From contig BRKX01000001.1 in NCBI GenBank assembly GCA_026008535.1, forward strand, positions 74,226,317-74,290,316: 64,000 nt of DNA, written 5' to 3'. Made by a program: the position numbers and the translations under genes. The notes beneath the pieces were generated by a model. That model saw nothing but the letters and a program-made list of their open reading frames with translations. It had not been told where the DNA came from and searched no databases. Of this stretch, positions 1-10,900 are shown piece by piece. Positions within the stretch are counted from its first letter, which is position 1. Each line of letters begins with the position of its first letter. The DNA comes from Perilla frutescens (taxonomy: Eukaryota > Streptophyta > Magnoliopsida > Lamiales > Lamiaceae).

Positions 1-574
1 ATACTTCTCATCCGTTAGTTGCCTATTTTGGATTGAAATTTTCACTACGTTCCATCTATTTTCACCCTTTATCAAGCAGTGCAACCAAGATCGACAAAAT
101 ATATATTATTTTGGTTTCCAAATTGGTACTTAATGGATCTTAGATCAACAAAATAGATATTATTTTGACTCTAAAATAGGTACTTAATGGATCTTAAGCA
201 TAGTACGTTAGTTTTTTGAACCAAAAGTGTTGAAATATAAATTGTTGGACTAAAAATGTTGAAAAATTATATTTGGGACCAAAATTATACTAGGATTTGA
301 AGTGTTTGGATCATATTATTATTGGATCAAAATTGTAATTTACTCAACGGGATAGATCATGAATCTGTATATCATTAATGGATGGAGAAAACTTTATACA
401 CATTTACATTAGTATACAATTGTATGATTAATTTAAATTATAAATAATCTATGAGCATTGAAACTCTTGTTAGATGGAGTCTTCATTTTTAGTTGATGGT
501 GTTTTTTTTATAGTTGTTGTTCTTATTTCGTTAATGCATTATTTTTCATTGTAAAAATAAAACTAAAAAAATTG

Positions 575-576
<2 letters not shown>
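1..576. other. AT-rich spacer with a 54-bp tandem duplication
   Basis: No coding signal is visible. Positions 88-195 hold two imperfect head-to-tail copies of a 54-bp unit, each running from AGATCRACAAAAT to TTAATGGATCTT. The rest is unstructured AT-rich sequence. Confidence 0.6.

Positions 577-640
<64 letters not shown>
577..640. repeat. (TC)32 microsatellite
   Basis: An uninterrupted TC dinucleotide run of about 64 bases in a spacer. Confidence 0.95.
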
Positions 641-644
<4 letters not shown>

Positions 645-1046
645 GTTAGGCGTATGTTTTCTCAAAAAAAGAAAAGAAAAAAAGAGGCGTATGTAGAAAG
701 CTAAATTATGAACCAAATTTGGTGCATACTTTGATAACAAGGCAAATAATAAATATTGATAATGACTCATTAATGATATGGTAATTATTAAACTTGTAAA
801 TTTATTACTCTTTTCCCAAATTTTTAGAAGGAAAAGAGTCGGAATATTATATGTATAATAATATTTAATGATAAATAATCCATTGTTGACTTCTTTCTTT
901 CTTTTCTTTTTAGACATTCGTTATTTAAATATACCACTTTTATATATTGTGACTTTTTTTTTTCTCTCCAAATTTAAATATTGAACCACCGATCCTTTTA
1001 AATTAGATCGAATATTTTAATATGGTTATTGTTGAGGAAGTTTTTA

Positions 1047-1500
1047 TTTGCACTACAATTTTTACTCTTTGCATCATAAATTATTTTTTATTTTATTTTA
1101 TTAGTTATAAATTTACCTAAAAACTCTTACTAATAAAAAAAATCGTTCGAACTTCTGTGTTCGAACAAATATGGTGTGTTCGAACAAACATGATGGTGTT
1201 AGAACTCCTATTTTCGAACGGTACTTAATAAAAATCACGGTCCGTTCGAAAATAAATTTTCGAACACACCATATTTGTTTGAACATAGGAGTTCGAACAC
1301 ACCATGGTTGTTCGAGCATAGAAGTTCGAACAAGACTATTTTTAAAAATCATTCCAGTTTGAAAAATGAATTTCGAACAAACATGGTGAGTTTGAAATTT
1401 CATGTTTGAACCACTCTTAAACTTTTTCTTTTTAATTAAATGGCATTTAAATAATTTCATAATTATTTTATTTTTCCTATTTTTTCTTTTGTAGTGCAAA
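1047..1500. mobile_element. MITE, TTCGAAC-rich family, copy A
   Basis: The ends are inverted: TTTGCACTACAA near 1049 against TTGTAGTGCAAA near 1490. The interior is built from many TTCGAAC/GTTCGAA words around ATGGTGTG and CACACCAT, so it folds back on itself. The same sequence occurs in reverse orientation near 20.93-21.28 kb. No transposase is encoded. The open frames seen on both strands here are products of the inverted repeat, not genes. Confidence 0.7.
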
Positions 1501-1649
1501 GAGTAATTTTAGTAGTACATTTAGCAACTCTCATTGCTAAAGATTGTATTGACACAATTATATATTGTGGATGTATTAAGTAAGTAATTTTTGCTCAAAA
1601 AAAAAGTAAGTAATTTCAATTCATTGCTTAAAAAAGGTATGCATCGGAT

Positions 1650-2040
1650 TTGTTTGATATTATTAGTAGAATTATCAATTCATGGCCTAAAAAATGGGTA
1701 ATTTATCGATTCAAAACGTAAAAGTTGAAAACTCTCAATCTAGGACCCAAAAGATGAAAATTATCAATCCAGAACCTCAAAAATCACGAATTTTATTTTC
1801 TTTTTTTTAAAATTAATTTTAACAAATTATTTATTGAATTTAATAAATAATTAATTAATAATTTTTCATTGAAAATTAATATAAAATTAATTTAAAATAT
1901 AAAGAAATCAAAATTCATGATTTGTGATGTCTTGAATTGATAATTTTTATCGTTCGGGTAACTGATTGAGAGTTTTCATCTTTCTAAGTCCTGAATTTAT
2001 AAATTACCCATCTTTCAGATCTGAAGACAATTATCCGTAT
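1650..2040. mobile_element. Fold-back MITE (family shared with 21980-22334), copy 1
   Basis: Two arms mirror each other around an AT-rich centre. The left arm reads GGTAATTTATCGATTC, then GAAAACTCTCAATC. The right arm reads TTGAGAGTTTTCATC, then TAAATTACCCATC. It shares wording (GAAAGATG, AATTATCAATCTAG, AAATTCATGATTT) with the elements near 22.0 and 28.8 kb. Exact ends are not sharply defined. Confidence 0.6.
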
Positions 2041-2091
2041 TATTATTATGGAATGACATTTAAAGCACTTTCTTTAATTCAAATATTAATG

Positions 2092-2387
2092 CTCCATTCG
2101 TTTTGAAATGTTTGTTGTTTTAGGTTTTTTATCTAGAATTAACAATTAATTTTGTGGATAAATATATCCATCACTCATATATGCCATAAAATCTAATTCA
2201 TCTATATCTTCCTAAAAATAACAACATTTTATCTCTCCATATATTTTTCTCTCTCTATTTTGTTAGAATTAAGAAATCTTGTAGGATTTGAGAGAGTTAA
2301 AATTGAGAGAGAGGATGTCAAATTATATAAAACAACAAACATTTTGAAACACAAAAAAAACCTACGAACATTTCGAAACAGAGGAAG
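2092..2387. mobile_element. Stowaway-like MITE, copy 1
   Basis: The left end reads CTCCATTCGTTTTGAAATG and the right end CATTTCGAAACAGAGGAAG followed by TA. This is the inverted CTCC.CCGT...GAGGAG signature of Tc1/mariner-type Stowaway elements. A closely related copy lies at about 16.69-16.96 kb. Confidence 0.7.
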
Positions 2388-2507
2388 TATTAATGAAATA
2401 CTATTAAAATATTATTTAAATAAATGGAATTTATTTAAATATTGGATTCAATTCCACCTACATAATTACACACGCTCCAAGATTTGGGGAGATGTTATCC
2501 TTTCCTA

Positions 2508-2542
2508 TCTCTCTCTCTCTCTGTCTCTCTCTCTCTCTCTCT
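2508..2542. repeat. Interrupted (CT)n microsatellite
   Basis: A CT run broken by one G, about 240 bp upstream of the leader of the acidic-protein locus. Confidence 0.9.
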
Positions 2543-2780
2543 ACATTAATTTAACCAAGAAATTATTTATTTAGGAAAATAATTAGACCCAAATCAATGC
2601 TTAAAATACCAAAACCCTAAAATTAGTTTGTGTTCCCTCCTGTGCCAACACTCCCACACCCTCCAACAGTCACCCACATCACACTCACCCTCTTTATCTT
2701 TCCCTTTTTTTCATTCAATTTGCATTTGTTTTCGTAAAGGGTAGTGAGAGAGAGAAAGAGAGCTAGAGAGAGAATAGAAA

Positions 2781-3234
2781 ATGGAAGTGGAGAAATTCTG
2801 CTCTGCTAATGCTGTTGTGCAGAAAATGCTGTGCTGTTCTGTTCTTGGGGCCACTCAAAATTACTTCTTTTTGCTTCTTATGATGGTATATTCTGCTACC
2901 CTTTACCGTGTATTGTTCTTTTGCCATTTTTGTTTGTGTTTTCTGTATGTTTTTTTTTCTATGAGAGAGAGAGAGAGGGAGGGAGGGGAGGAGAGAGGAC
3001 CTTTTATGTTGCTAGTTTAATTTGGATTAATCTTTAGTAGTTTGTTTCTGTATGGTGCCACTGTTAATTTTGTGGGACTTTATTTTGCTTAGCCTTTGTT
3101 TATCTCAAGAATTGATTTTTATTGCTAAGATGAGATGTTTTCCTTGTCTGGTGACTTTTGTTTTAGTTCATGATTACTGCTGCAGGGTGATTATGGATCC
3201 CGAGTTGATGAGAATGCTGATTTAATTGTTTCAT
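2781..3234 (+). CDS. Possible small two-exon ORF in the leader of the acidic-protein locus
   Basis: An ATG follows a GA-rich, leader-like stretch (2740-2780). The frame 2781-2885 (35 codons, starting MEVEKFCSANAVVQKM) ends at a GT donor in phase 0. After CTGCTGCAG near 3184 a matching phase-0 exon (GDYGSRVDENADLIVS) runs to a TGA near 3234. Spliced, this gives 51 residues. It could be an upstream ORF of the acidic-protein transcript, its mis-modelled first exon, or chance. I do not recognise the peptide. It is hydrophobic around residues 20-35. Confidence 0.3.
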
Positions 3235-3310
3235 GATATTTTTATGGATAATTATCTTTTTTAAGAGCCGTTGTAATATGTGAGGGGTTATCACATCCCA
3301 AAGAATGTGT

Positions 3311-3503
3311 CTTTGCATAGATTCAAAGATACCTGCCTTTGCATAAATTCAAAGATATCTGCATTTGCATGAATTCAAAGTTTTTAGCATGATTATTTTG
3401 ATGGATGATAGTCTTTTTAAGATTGTTTGTAATATGTGTTCAAAGTTTTTAGCATGATTATTTTGATGGATGATAGTCTTTTTAAGATTGTTTGTAATAT
3501 GTG
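3311..3503. repeat. Tandem duplications of 26 bp and 65 bp in an intron
   Basis: About 2.7 copies of a 26-bp unit (TTTGCATRAATTCAAAGATA) lead into two almost identical 65-bp copies at 3374-3438 and 3439-3503. The near identity of the 65-bp pair implies a recent duplication. Confidence 0.85.
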
Positions 3504-4084
3504 AGAGGTTATCAGTTGTCTGTACTGGACAGTGCTTCGATGTTGTTTGGTACTCGTTGAGAAGAATGTCGTAGTTGTGTCTGGTTTAGGTGTTCGCTGC
3601 TCTTTAATGTGGTGTTGCTGAAGTCTAGTCTAACATATTGATTTCTATTGAGAAAATTTGGAGGAATCTTTCATGAAGAGTTGTTCATCTTCAAATATCT
3701 CTGATGTTTTGGCATGAGAAAGATAAAACAAACACATGAAAGATTTTTCTATGTCCTAGTTAAATTCTGATCTGGCATGGCTGTTCTAAATTCTAATTCA
3801 ATCAATTTAGTTTCAGAAACGTTTCTTTTTTTCTTGTGAAAATCTGCGTTTAAAAGAGTTACACGCTCGAATTCTTGAGTCGAGTTCAGTTTCTTGAGCT
3901 TGGTTGTCTGACATGATTGCATTGGAGTGTTTTTTTCTCCAGTGTGGGACTCTGCTTAGTGATATGAACGTATTTCCATCTCCTTTAGAGACCAACAAAA
4001 GGTATCATGACTTCTTCTTTGCTATATAGCCTCGAAATTCTATCATTTCCCGTCACCAGATCTATAGAGACAGAGCTCTAAGCC

Positions 4085-4429
4085 ATGGTATGTATGTACT
4101 GCACTCGCAGATTCCCGTTTGGTGATCTTAAAAAAACTGTGGAGTCCGAGGAAAACATGGATGCTTCTGAGAGTGATGATGATGGGGAAGATGATGAAGA
4201 CGATGATGATGACAGTGATGAGGATGACGATTATTCTGGAGACGGGGGTGATGGCGATGAGGGAGATTCTGATGATGAGGTTGAGGCTAATGGCAATGCA
4301 GCAGGGAGTGATGATGAAGACGACGATGATGAGGACGACGATGATGATGACGAGGACGACGATGATGACGATGATGACGACGACAGTGATGAAGAGGAAG
4401 AGACGCGGCCATCAAAGAAGAAGAAGTGA
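4085..4429 (+). CDS. Highly acidic small protein (prothymosin-like / VHS3-like), 3' coding exon
   Basis: The frame runs to a TGA at 4427-4429 and encodes about 114 residues. After a short head it is almost pure Asp/Glu with Ser and Gly, and it ends in a basic tail, RPSKKKK. The stretch TVESEENMDASESDDD followed by D/E blocks, a VEANGNAAGSDDE linker and a KKKK end matches small plant proteins automatically named glutamic-acid-rich or phosphopantothenoylcysteine decarboxylase subunit VHS3-like. That name reflects low-complexity similarity only. The acidic body plus basic end suggests a nuclear histone- or chaperone-binding role, by inference. The true start is uncertain: the ATG at 4085 is followed by a donor-like GTATGT, and CACTCGCAG at 4102-4110 is acceptor-like, so the first residues may come from an upstream exon. 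An in-frame ATG at 4157 is another option. A frame-shifted Met/Thr-rich ORF here is a shadow. Confidence 0.65.
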   Translation: MVCMYCTRRFPFGDLKKTVESEENMDASESDDDGEDDEDDDDDSDEDDDYSGDGGDGDEGDSDDEVEANGNAAGSDDEDDDDEDDDDDDEDDDDDDDDDDSDEEEETRPSKKKK

Positions 4430-6005
4430 CGTACATGTTAGGTTTCATTTTGGTTTAAGCTAAAGCTAGTAGCATTTTAGATGTTGCTCTTCTTTTGGGG
4501 TCCTATATTTTGTTACAGTTGCCTAGGTTCTTGTCTCATGGTCTGAAATTATGTAGTTGGGATTTTTAGTTTCTAAACTTCAATTTGTGTCCCAATTATT
4601 GCTTGTGTATTATTATCTTGACATTATTTCATTGGAGGATTAGTTGAAGTATGTAAGCTCTGGATTTAGTCCCCATTAATTTTGAAATATTTTGTTTTTG
4701 TTACTTTATTTTTCTCCAGAAATGCTCGAGAAAATCTTGAAACAGCATCCTGTCCATTTCTGTAATATAAAATTTCATTGAAATACAGAGTGGTTTCCTT
4801 CTATTTCTATCTACCACAGTGTGAGAGGGTTCAAGATTTTACAAGGATACCTACATAAACATGAATCAACTACTTCACATTGTCTCAACTGCTGGATGCC
4901 CTTGTAGTCTCTGCAGGTGAGGATACATTCATCGAGGCGGGGTTGCTCCGAATGTCGATTTGACAATCGAACACAAGAATTTGCTCAAGTAACCTGAACA
5001 CCTGCTACAGAGTAAGCAAGAATAGGTTCATATGCAGATGAAGGTAGAAAGGCTGTTATCCACCTGCGAAAGTCGAAGAAAAATCAGCAGAAAATAGAGA
5101 ATTATCCAACTGATACATAGTGATTTGGATAGCATGCTCAACCCAAATCACTCATATGCATAACTCATTCATCCTCACCATTTTATAGAATGTAACGATT
5201 TCTGAATAGGTTAGAAGGTAAGATGACAAACGAGTCAAAACAATGCCTAAAGCAGAGAAAGGGGAGGGAAGAAGTAGAGGAAGGAAACACAACTGCACAT
5301 TTGTTCTAGCACGAAATTGCTATACTCCACATTTTAGCTCTTCCTACTGGCAAAATGGTAGACACGCATAGATTCTAGAGCGCTCTCCCCTCTGATCAAA
5401 TACGATCACCGAGTTTAGTATGTAAAACTACCTAATTACACCACAAAATAAAGAGTATATGGATTCCCAGAGATGAGTATCAATCAGTTATCGGAGTTTA
5501 GTAAATAAAATTGCAGGAAATCACTCTTTTTCTCCCTTTCCTCATGGAGAATGATCGCGTACAATGCTATCCTATCCCGGCATCATCTATATCTATATCT
5601 ATATCTATATCTATATAGGTATAATGGAATCTCTCTAACACCCTACTCCTCAAGAATGTATTTACCTTACCTAACCACTCATTCTACATCAACAAATTCA
5701 GTTTTTGCCTCTAAACGAAAGTGACAGTGCAGAAACATAGCTATGCCTAATCTTTTCCTAACAAGGTAATAAATAAAACAATAAACTAAAGCAAGATTGA
5801 TCACCACTTCATCATATGGAAAAGGAACACAACATTCAATTTTCATTCTCCAAACACATCATCAACAGCAGAAGCAGATCGTCAAATTTAAAACCACAAA
5901 CAATCAACCAAAGCAAATTCCCACAAAAAATCTAATTCAAGAAACAGATCAAGTGTGTTATGCTTTATGATCCAAATTCAAGAAACAATCTTCTTTCACC
6001 TCAAG
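4430..6005. other. 3' flanks of two convergent genes
   Basis: This holds the 3' UTR of the acidic-protein gene (first few hundred bases) and, from the other side, the 3' flank of TTM3. A short (CTATAT)n microsatellite lies at about 5587-5618. No other coding exon was recognised. Confidence 0.5.
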
Positions 6006-6614
6006 TCATCCTGGCAACTTCCCTGCTCGAAAAACTGCGAATTTCGACACCTCTGAATACCGATAATCGATCCCATTACTCCTCAACAGCCCTTCAATCA
6101 AACCCTTAGCCCTCTCGGGCTCCGAGCTCTCACATTCGACCTCATAGCTCGTCCCAAAGCTGTAAAGCGTCTCATCGAGCTCCAATTTCAGCCCATTCCA
6201 CTCATAAACCCCTCTCACATTCCTAAAACCCCCCAAGCAGACCAAACCCTTCCCCCCCAAATCGAACTCCTCCCTCACTCTCCTCATTATATCGGACGAC
6301 TCGATGCGGAGGAGCCGCCACGGCTCTGCGGCGCATTGGCGGCCGAAGGCGGGGTCGATTGGCTCCTCCTGCTCCTCAATGCGGCTGATGCCGCCGGATA
6401 TTTGGGGCTTCGATTTTAGAGAGAGAACGCAGCGCGTGTCGAGGTCGTAGAAGCGGATGCGGAGAGCGGCGAAGTTGGACGAGAGCTCGGCGTTGGGGCC
6501 GTCGAAGAAGATATTCTCTTGGAGGTGGGTGCGGCGGTGGTAGGAGGAGAGGACGGCGGAGAGCTGCTCGTGGGCGGCGGAGGAGGGGAGGCGGAGCTTT
6601 ACTTCAACTTCCAT
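6006..6614 (-). CDS. TTM3: Triphosphate tunnel metalloenzyme 3 (inorganic tripolyphosphatase), intronless
   Basis: The 202-residue protein starts MEVEVKLRL, the ExExK signature (E2, E4, K6) of the CYTH fold, an eight-stranded tunnel that binds triphosphate and a divalent metal. Further family hallmarks are RIRFYD and a Lys in SLKSKP (central strands), VCLGGFRNVRGVYEW, LELDETLYSFG and YEVECES (acidic metal ligands), and the C-terminal KFAVFRAGKLPG. Length and alignment match Arabidopsis TTM3, which hydrolyses tripolyphosphate. The start is fixed by the motif at residue 2. GC content is much higher in the 5' half than in the flanks. In Arabidopsis and other plants TTM3 is translated from a bicistronic mRNA whose upstream ORF encodes the APC/C subunit CDC26. 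I see no CDC26-like frame in the about 300 bp upstream, before a MITE begins. Confidence 0.93.
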   Translation of the reverse strand: MEVEVKLRLPSSAAHEQLSAVLSSYHRRTHLQENIFFDGPNAELSSNFAALRIRFYDLDTRCVLSLKSKPQISGGISRIEEQEEPIDPAFGRQCAAEPWRLLRIESSDIMRRVREEFDLGGKGLVCLGGFRNVRGVYEWNGLKLELDETLYSFGTSYEVECESSEPERAKGLIEGLLRSNGIDYRYSEVSKFAVFRAGKLPG

Positions 6615-6924
6615 TTTTTTTTTGAGTGAATTTTGAGATAACAGTTTTTGTGTGAAATGGTGGTTGAAAACGGTTGGTGTTGAACAGGGTCGGGTTCCCG
6701 GGTACGGGCCTTCATGTTGACCCGGATCCGCATCGAAGTTTCATACGAGATTTCTATTTTGTAATTTTATGTTAGTGTATTTTAATACCATGTTTAATTT
6801 TTTTTAGTTAATGTATAAAGTAAATTGATACGAAATCCTTGTTAATATGCAGTCTAAAATCTAAATCCTCAACTCCACACTCATTATTCAATCTCGTATT
6901 TCATGTTCGAAACACAAAATAAGG

Positions 6925-7446
6925 TAATGCTATTTGGCACACATGTGGTCGACCACATGATTTTACACTTACACCCTTATAGTCATTTTAGGAAAAAATT
7001 GACTCGTATCTTTTAAAAATTCAAATTTGATTTAAAAATCTCTACAAATATATTTATGAATAATGAAAAGATTTTTCCTAATCAAAATTAAAAATTAAAA
7101 ACTCAAACTAACCTCCAACAAAAATTAATATATTTTATTAATTAAAATATTTCTGAATTAATTTTCATAATTAAATTTATTAATAAAGTATATTAATTTT
7201 TGTTAGAGATTAATTTGAATTTTTTATTCTTAATTTTGATTAAGAAAAACCCCTTCATAATCCATAAATATATTTGCAGAAATTTGTAAATCAATTTTGA
7301 TCTTTTCATAAAATGGCTATAAGGTATGAGGACAAAATCATATTAATCAATAATTAAATTTTTAGTTGATTACTTACCATATATTTAAAACACAAATGAA
7401 TTATGAATTATAGCAAATCATACATGTGACCAAATAACATTACCCG
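6925..7446. mobile_element. Long fold-back MITE between TTM3 and the proton pump
   Basis: The ends GGTAATGCTATTTGG and CCAAATAACATTACC are inverted. Nearly the whole 520 bp pairs into one hairpin, for example AAAATTAATATATTTTATTA against TTAATAAAGTATATTAATTT around the centre. An 18-bp perfect palindrome, CATGTGGTCGACCACATG, lies at 6942-6959. No coding capacity. Confidence 0.75.
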
Positions 7447-7935
7447 AATATTATCACACGGCAAGCATTATAGAACTTATGAAATAAAAGTGCTATTTGG
7501 AAATGTTAGCTGATCCAAAAACATTATCAAAGGAGTTACAAAAGAACTAAAATAACAAATATGGAAGCTTCATACTTGAAAAAAATTCAAGAACAATCGA
7601 TATATCGGCAAAGAAAAATTATGAACCCCAGAGGATTCATGATGTCGGCCAAAATCAATCCCATTACAAGAAACAAAAAGAAGTAAACTAGAAAATCTAG
7701 ATGTCTGTAAATGACATTAAAAAAAAAAAAAAGAGCAGATATGTCGGAACTATGACAAGGATGTGGATTTGCATCATCACCTCCATCACAATTATCATCA
7801 TCATCATCAGCTCAACAAAATCAACGACCTAACTACGAGCTAACTTGGAAGTTCCCAGAAAAGGGAGTGGTGAAGCAAATTCAAATGAAGCACACCTTTT
7901 TATCTCGAGCTGGGATTGAAGCACTTGCTGCTGCT
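7447..7935 (-). other. 3' UTR and flank of the proton pump gene
   Basis: Downstream of the pump stop codon. It contains a run of ATC/ATCATC words near 7780-7810 and an A-tract near 7720. No coding signal. Confidence 0.6.
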
Positions 7936-10900
7936 TTAGAAGAGTTTAAACAGCAGACCGCCGTGAGTGGCGAAGAAGGGAGCAAACACGAGCGACTCGA
8001 CTGCCATCAGCTTGATGAGGATGTTCAGCGAAGGGCCTGAAGTGTCCTTCAGAGGGTCTCCGATGGTATCACCGATCACAGCTGCCTTGTGTGGTTCCGA
8101 TCCCTTCGGGCCCAGAGTCCTTGCATGCTCGGATGCACCGGCCTAGAAGAGATGAGTCGATGAGTCGGGGTGTTTAAAAAAGACAGCCAACTATACTACG
8201 ATCTCAAAAACACAATACAGGGAAAATCGTGAAGCCAGAGACATTACCTCAATGTACTTCTTTGCGTTGTCCCATGCACCACCGGTGTTGGATGCAGATA
8301 TTGCGATCTGGGAGGCAAAAATAATAGTAAGAAGAGTCGGTTAGTCAGTCGGAACATAGGGAAGTAACCTTTAACCGTCGAGCATCAATTTCAACACAGA
8401 AGGGAGATTCATACCTGGACACCAGAAACAAGCGAGCCAGCAAGAACACCGGAAAGGGTCTCGACACCAAAGAAGGTCCCGACAATCAGAGGGGTGAGCA
8501 TGACTAGGGCACCAGGGGGTATCATTTCCTTAATCGAAGCATCGGTCGAAATCTTGACACATGTAGCATAGTCAGGCTTGGCAAGACCCTCCATGAGACC
8601 AGGAATAGTGTTGAACTGCCTACGGACTTCCTCAACCATCTTCAAAGCTGCGCTTCCCACACTCTTCATGGTCATGGCCGAGAACCAGTAAGGAAGCATA
8701 GCTCCGACAATTAATCCAATGAAGACTTTAGGGGTCAAAACGTCAACAGATACAATTCCAGCACGGCTCACAAAGGCGCCAAAGAGTGCCAATGAGACAA
8801 GTGCAGCAGATCCAATGGCAAAACCCTGAGAACATTCAAATTATTAAAAACACACAACACCCACTGCTTCGTTAATCAAGATATTCTCGAAAGCAACACT
8901 CATTTTAAAATACCTTTCCAATAGCAGCAGTGGTGTTCCCAGCAGCATCAAGGGCATCCGTTCTCTCACGAATACGGTGGCTCATGCCAGCCATCTCAGC
9001 TATACCTCCAGCATTATCACTGATAGGGCCATAAGCATCAATGGCCAACCCGGTAGCAATTGTGCTTAGCATTCCCAGAGCTGCTACAGCAATACCGTAC
9101 ATGGCAGCAAATGTGAAACTGACGAAAATGCTAATTGCAATGGCAAAAATGGGGATGATAACTGATTTATATCCCAAGGCAAGGCCAAATATAACATTGG
9201 TTGCAGCACCGGTTCTGCAGGAATCAGCAACATCTTGGACAGGGCTGCACATGAACATACAATAAAACCAATCAGAAAAGTAGTGTAAGTTAAAAAACAA
9301 CTGGATGTGAAAATAAAGTTTAAACCCCTGTTTTTAGAAGAAAAGGGCACCTGTAGGCATTGCTGGTGTAATATTCAGTCACAAATCCAATGATAAGTCC
9401 AGCCCAAAGTCCGACACAAACACAAAGGAATAGCTGCCTGTAACGTAAAATTAAGTGAGTACCAATGTACAGCATACAACTAGGAGACTGTAGTCTAGCT
9501 TAATCAAATTAATGCGAGACAGATTGCAAGATGCAATAAATGCACACAACTGGCAGAAAGTACATAACATAAATACTTGTGAGCACCCAACTACAGACAT
9601 AAAAGTGGTTCATAAAACTTTGCTAGCCTAGAAAAATGACATGCAAGCATGCAATAGAGAAGAACAAAATTACTGCTACTAGAATAGCATAAGTATTGTT
9701 TACCAGTTTTTCACATCCTTCTGGACACCAAAATTGAAGATTGTGAATGATGATGGCAGGCAAGTCCAGGTGACAATTGCAATTCCCACAGTCATAAGAA
9801 TAGTTGATATGATAAGCTGCTTCTTTAATGCTGGTTCAATCTCCTTGACTGCCTTTATCTCAAAAAAGTCAGTAGCAAAGAGAGTAGTAATTAAGCAGAC
9901 GAGGATACCCATGGAACTAATAAGCAATGGGTAGCACATTCCAGTAAAGTCATGAGTCATTCCAAAAGATGATATAGAAGCCACGACAAGAGCAGCACAA
10001 GATGACTCAGCGTATGAACCAAAAAGATCAGATCCCATTCCAGCAATATCTCCGACATTGTCACCAACATTGTCAGCAATCACCTGAGGAATAAAATGAA
10101 CATCAGTACAAATCCCTTACAAAATAGAATAACTTCAGAGATACATAGAGAGGGGCTTACAGCAGGGTTCCTAGGATCATCTTCGGGAATATTCCTTTCA
10201 ACCTTTCCAACAAGATCTGCACCAACATCAGCAGCCTTGGTGTAAATACCGCCACCAACTCTGCCAAACAAAGCCATGGAGGATCCACCAAGACCATATC
10301 CAGTGATTGCCTCAAAAAGACCTTCCCAATCATCCCCATAGTAGATCTTGAATAGATTGATGGTAATATATAAAACCAATAGTCCATTTGCAGCAAGAAG
10401 AAAACCCATAACTGCACCAGATCTAAATGCAACAATGAAAGCTTTCCCAACACCTTTTCTAGCTTCTAATGTTGTCCTTGCATTTGCATAGGTAGCAATT
10501 TTCATCCCAAGGAAACCAGAGAGGACAGAGGTGATAGCACCAAGCAAAAAGGAAACTGTACTGAAGATGGCAGTTGCAAGAGCCGACTTGCAAAGCTTCT
10601 CCTTATCATAAGTACAAGGCCGGTCACTTGTGCTGAAACCCTCAACTGAACCCAGGAACAGGAAGATGAGGATTGCAAAGGCAACCATAAAAATTCCCAC
10701 ATATTGATATTCCGTAAACAGGAAAGATGTTGCACCTGTAAGGCCAGAAATCACATCAGTTCCAGCTAAAGCGAATCATAATGTTTTAACTGGACAATAG
10801 AAAACTAACGAAAAACCAATTAAACAATACAAATTATCCAGAACAGCTCATCTACAGAAGGCAACATCATATTCAATCACAATCAGTTCTATCAACATCA

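Noticed and set aside
639..917. 92-codon minus-strand ORF near the (TC)n repeat
   Set aside because: AT-rich low-complexity translation without homology. It borders a microsatellite and has no splice or promoter context.
1113..1499. 128-codon ORF over repeated TTCGAAC sequence
   Set aside because: It lies within a fold-back MITE that also has a frame on the other strand. The repeated peptide words come from the DNA repeat.
4119..4463. Met/Thr-rich ORF overlapping the acidic protein
   Set aside because: It is the +1 frame shadow of the GAT/GAC repeat.
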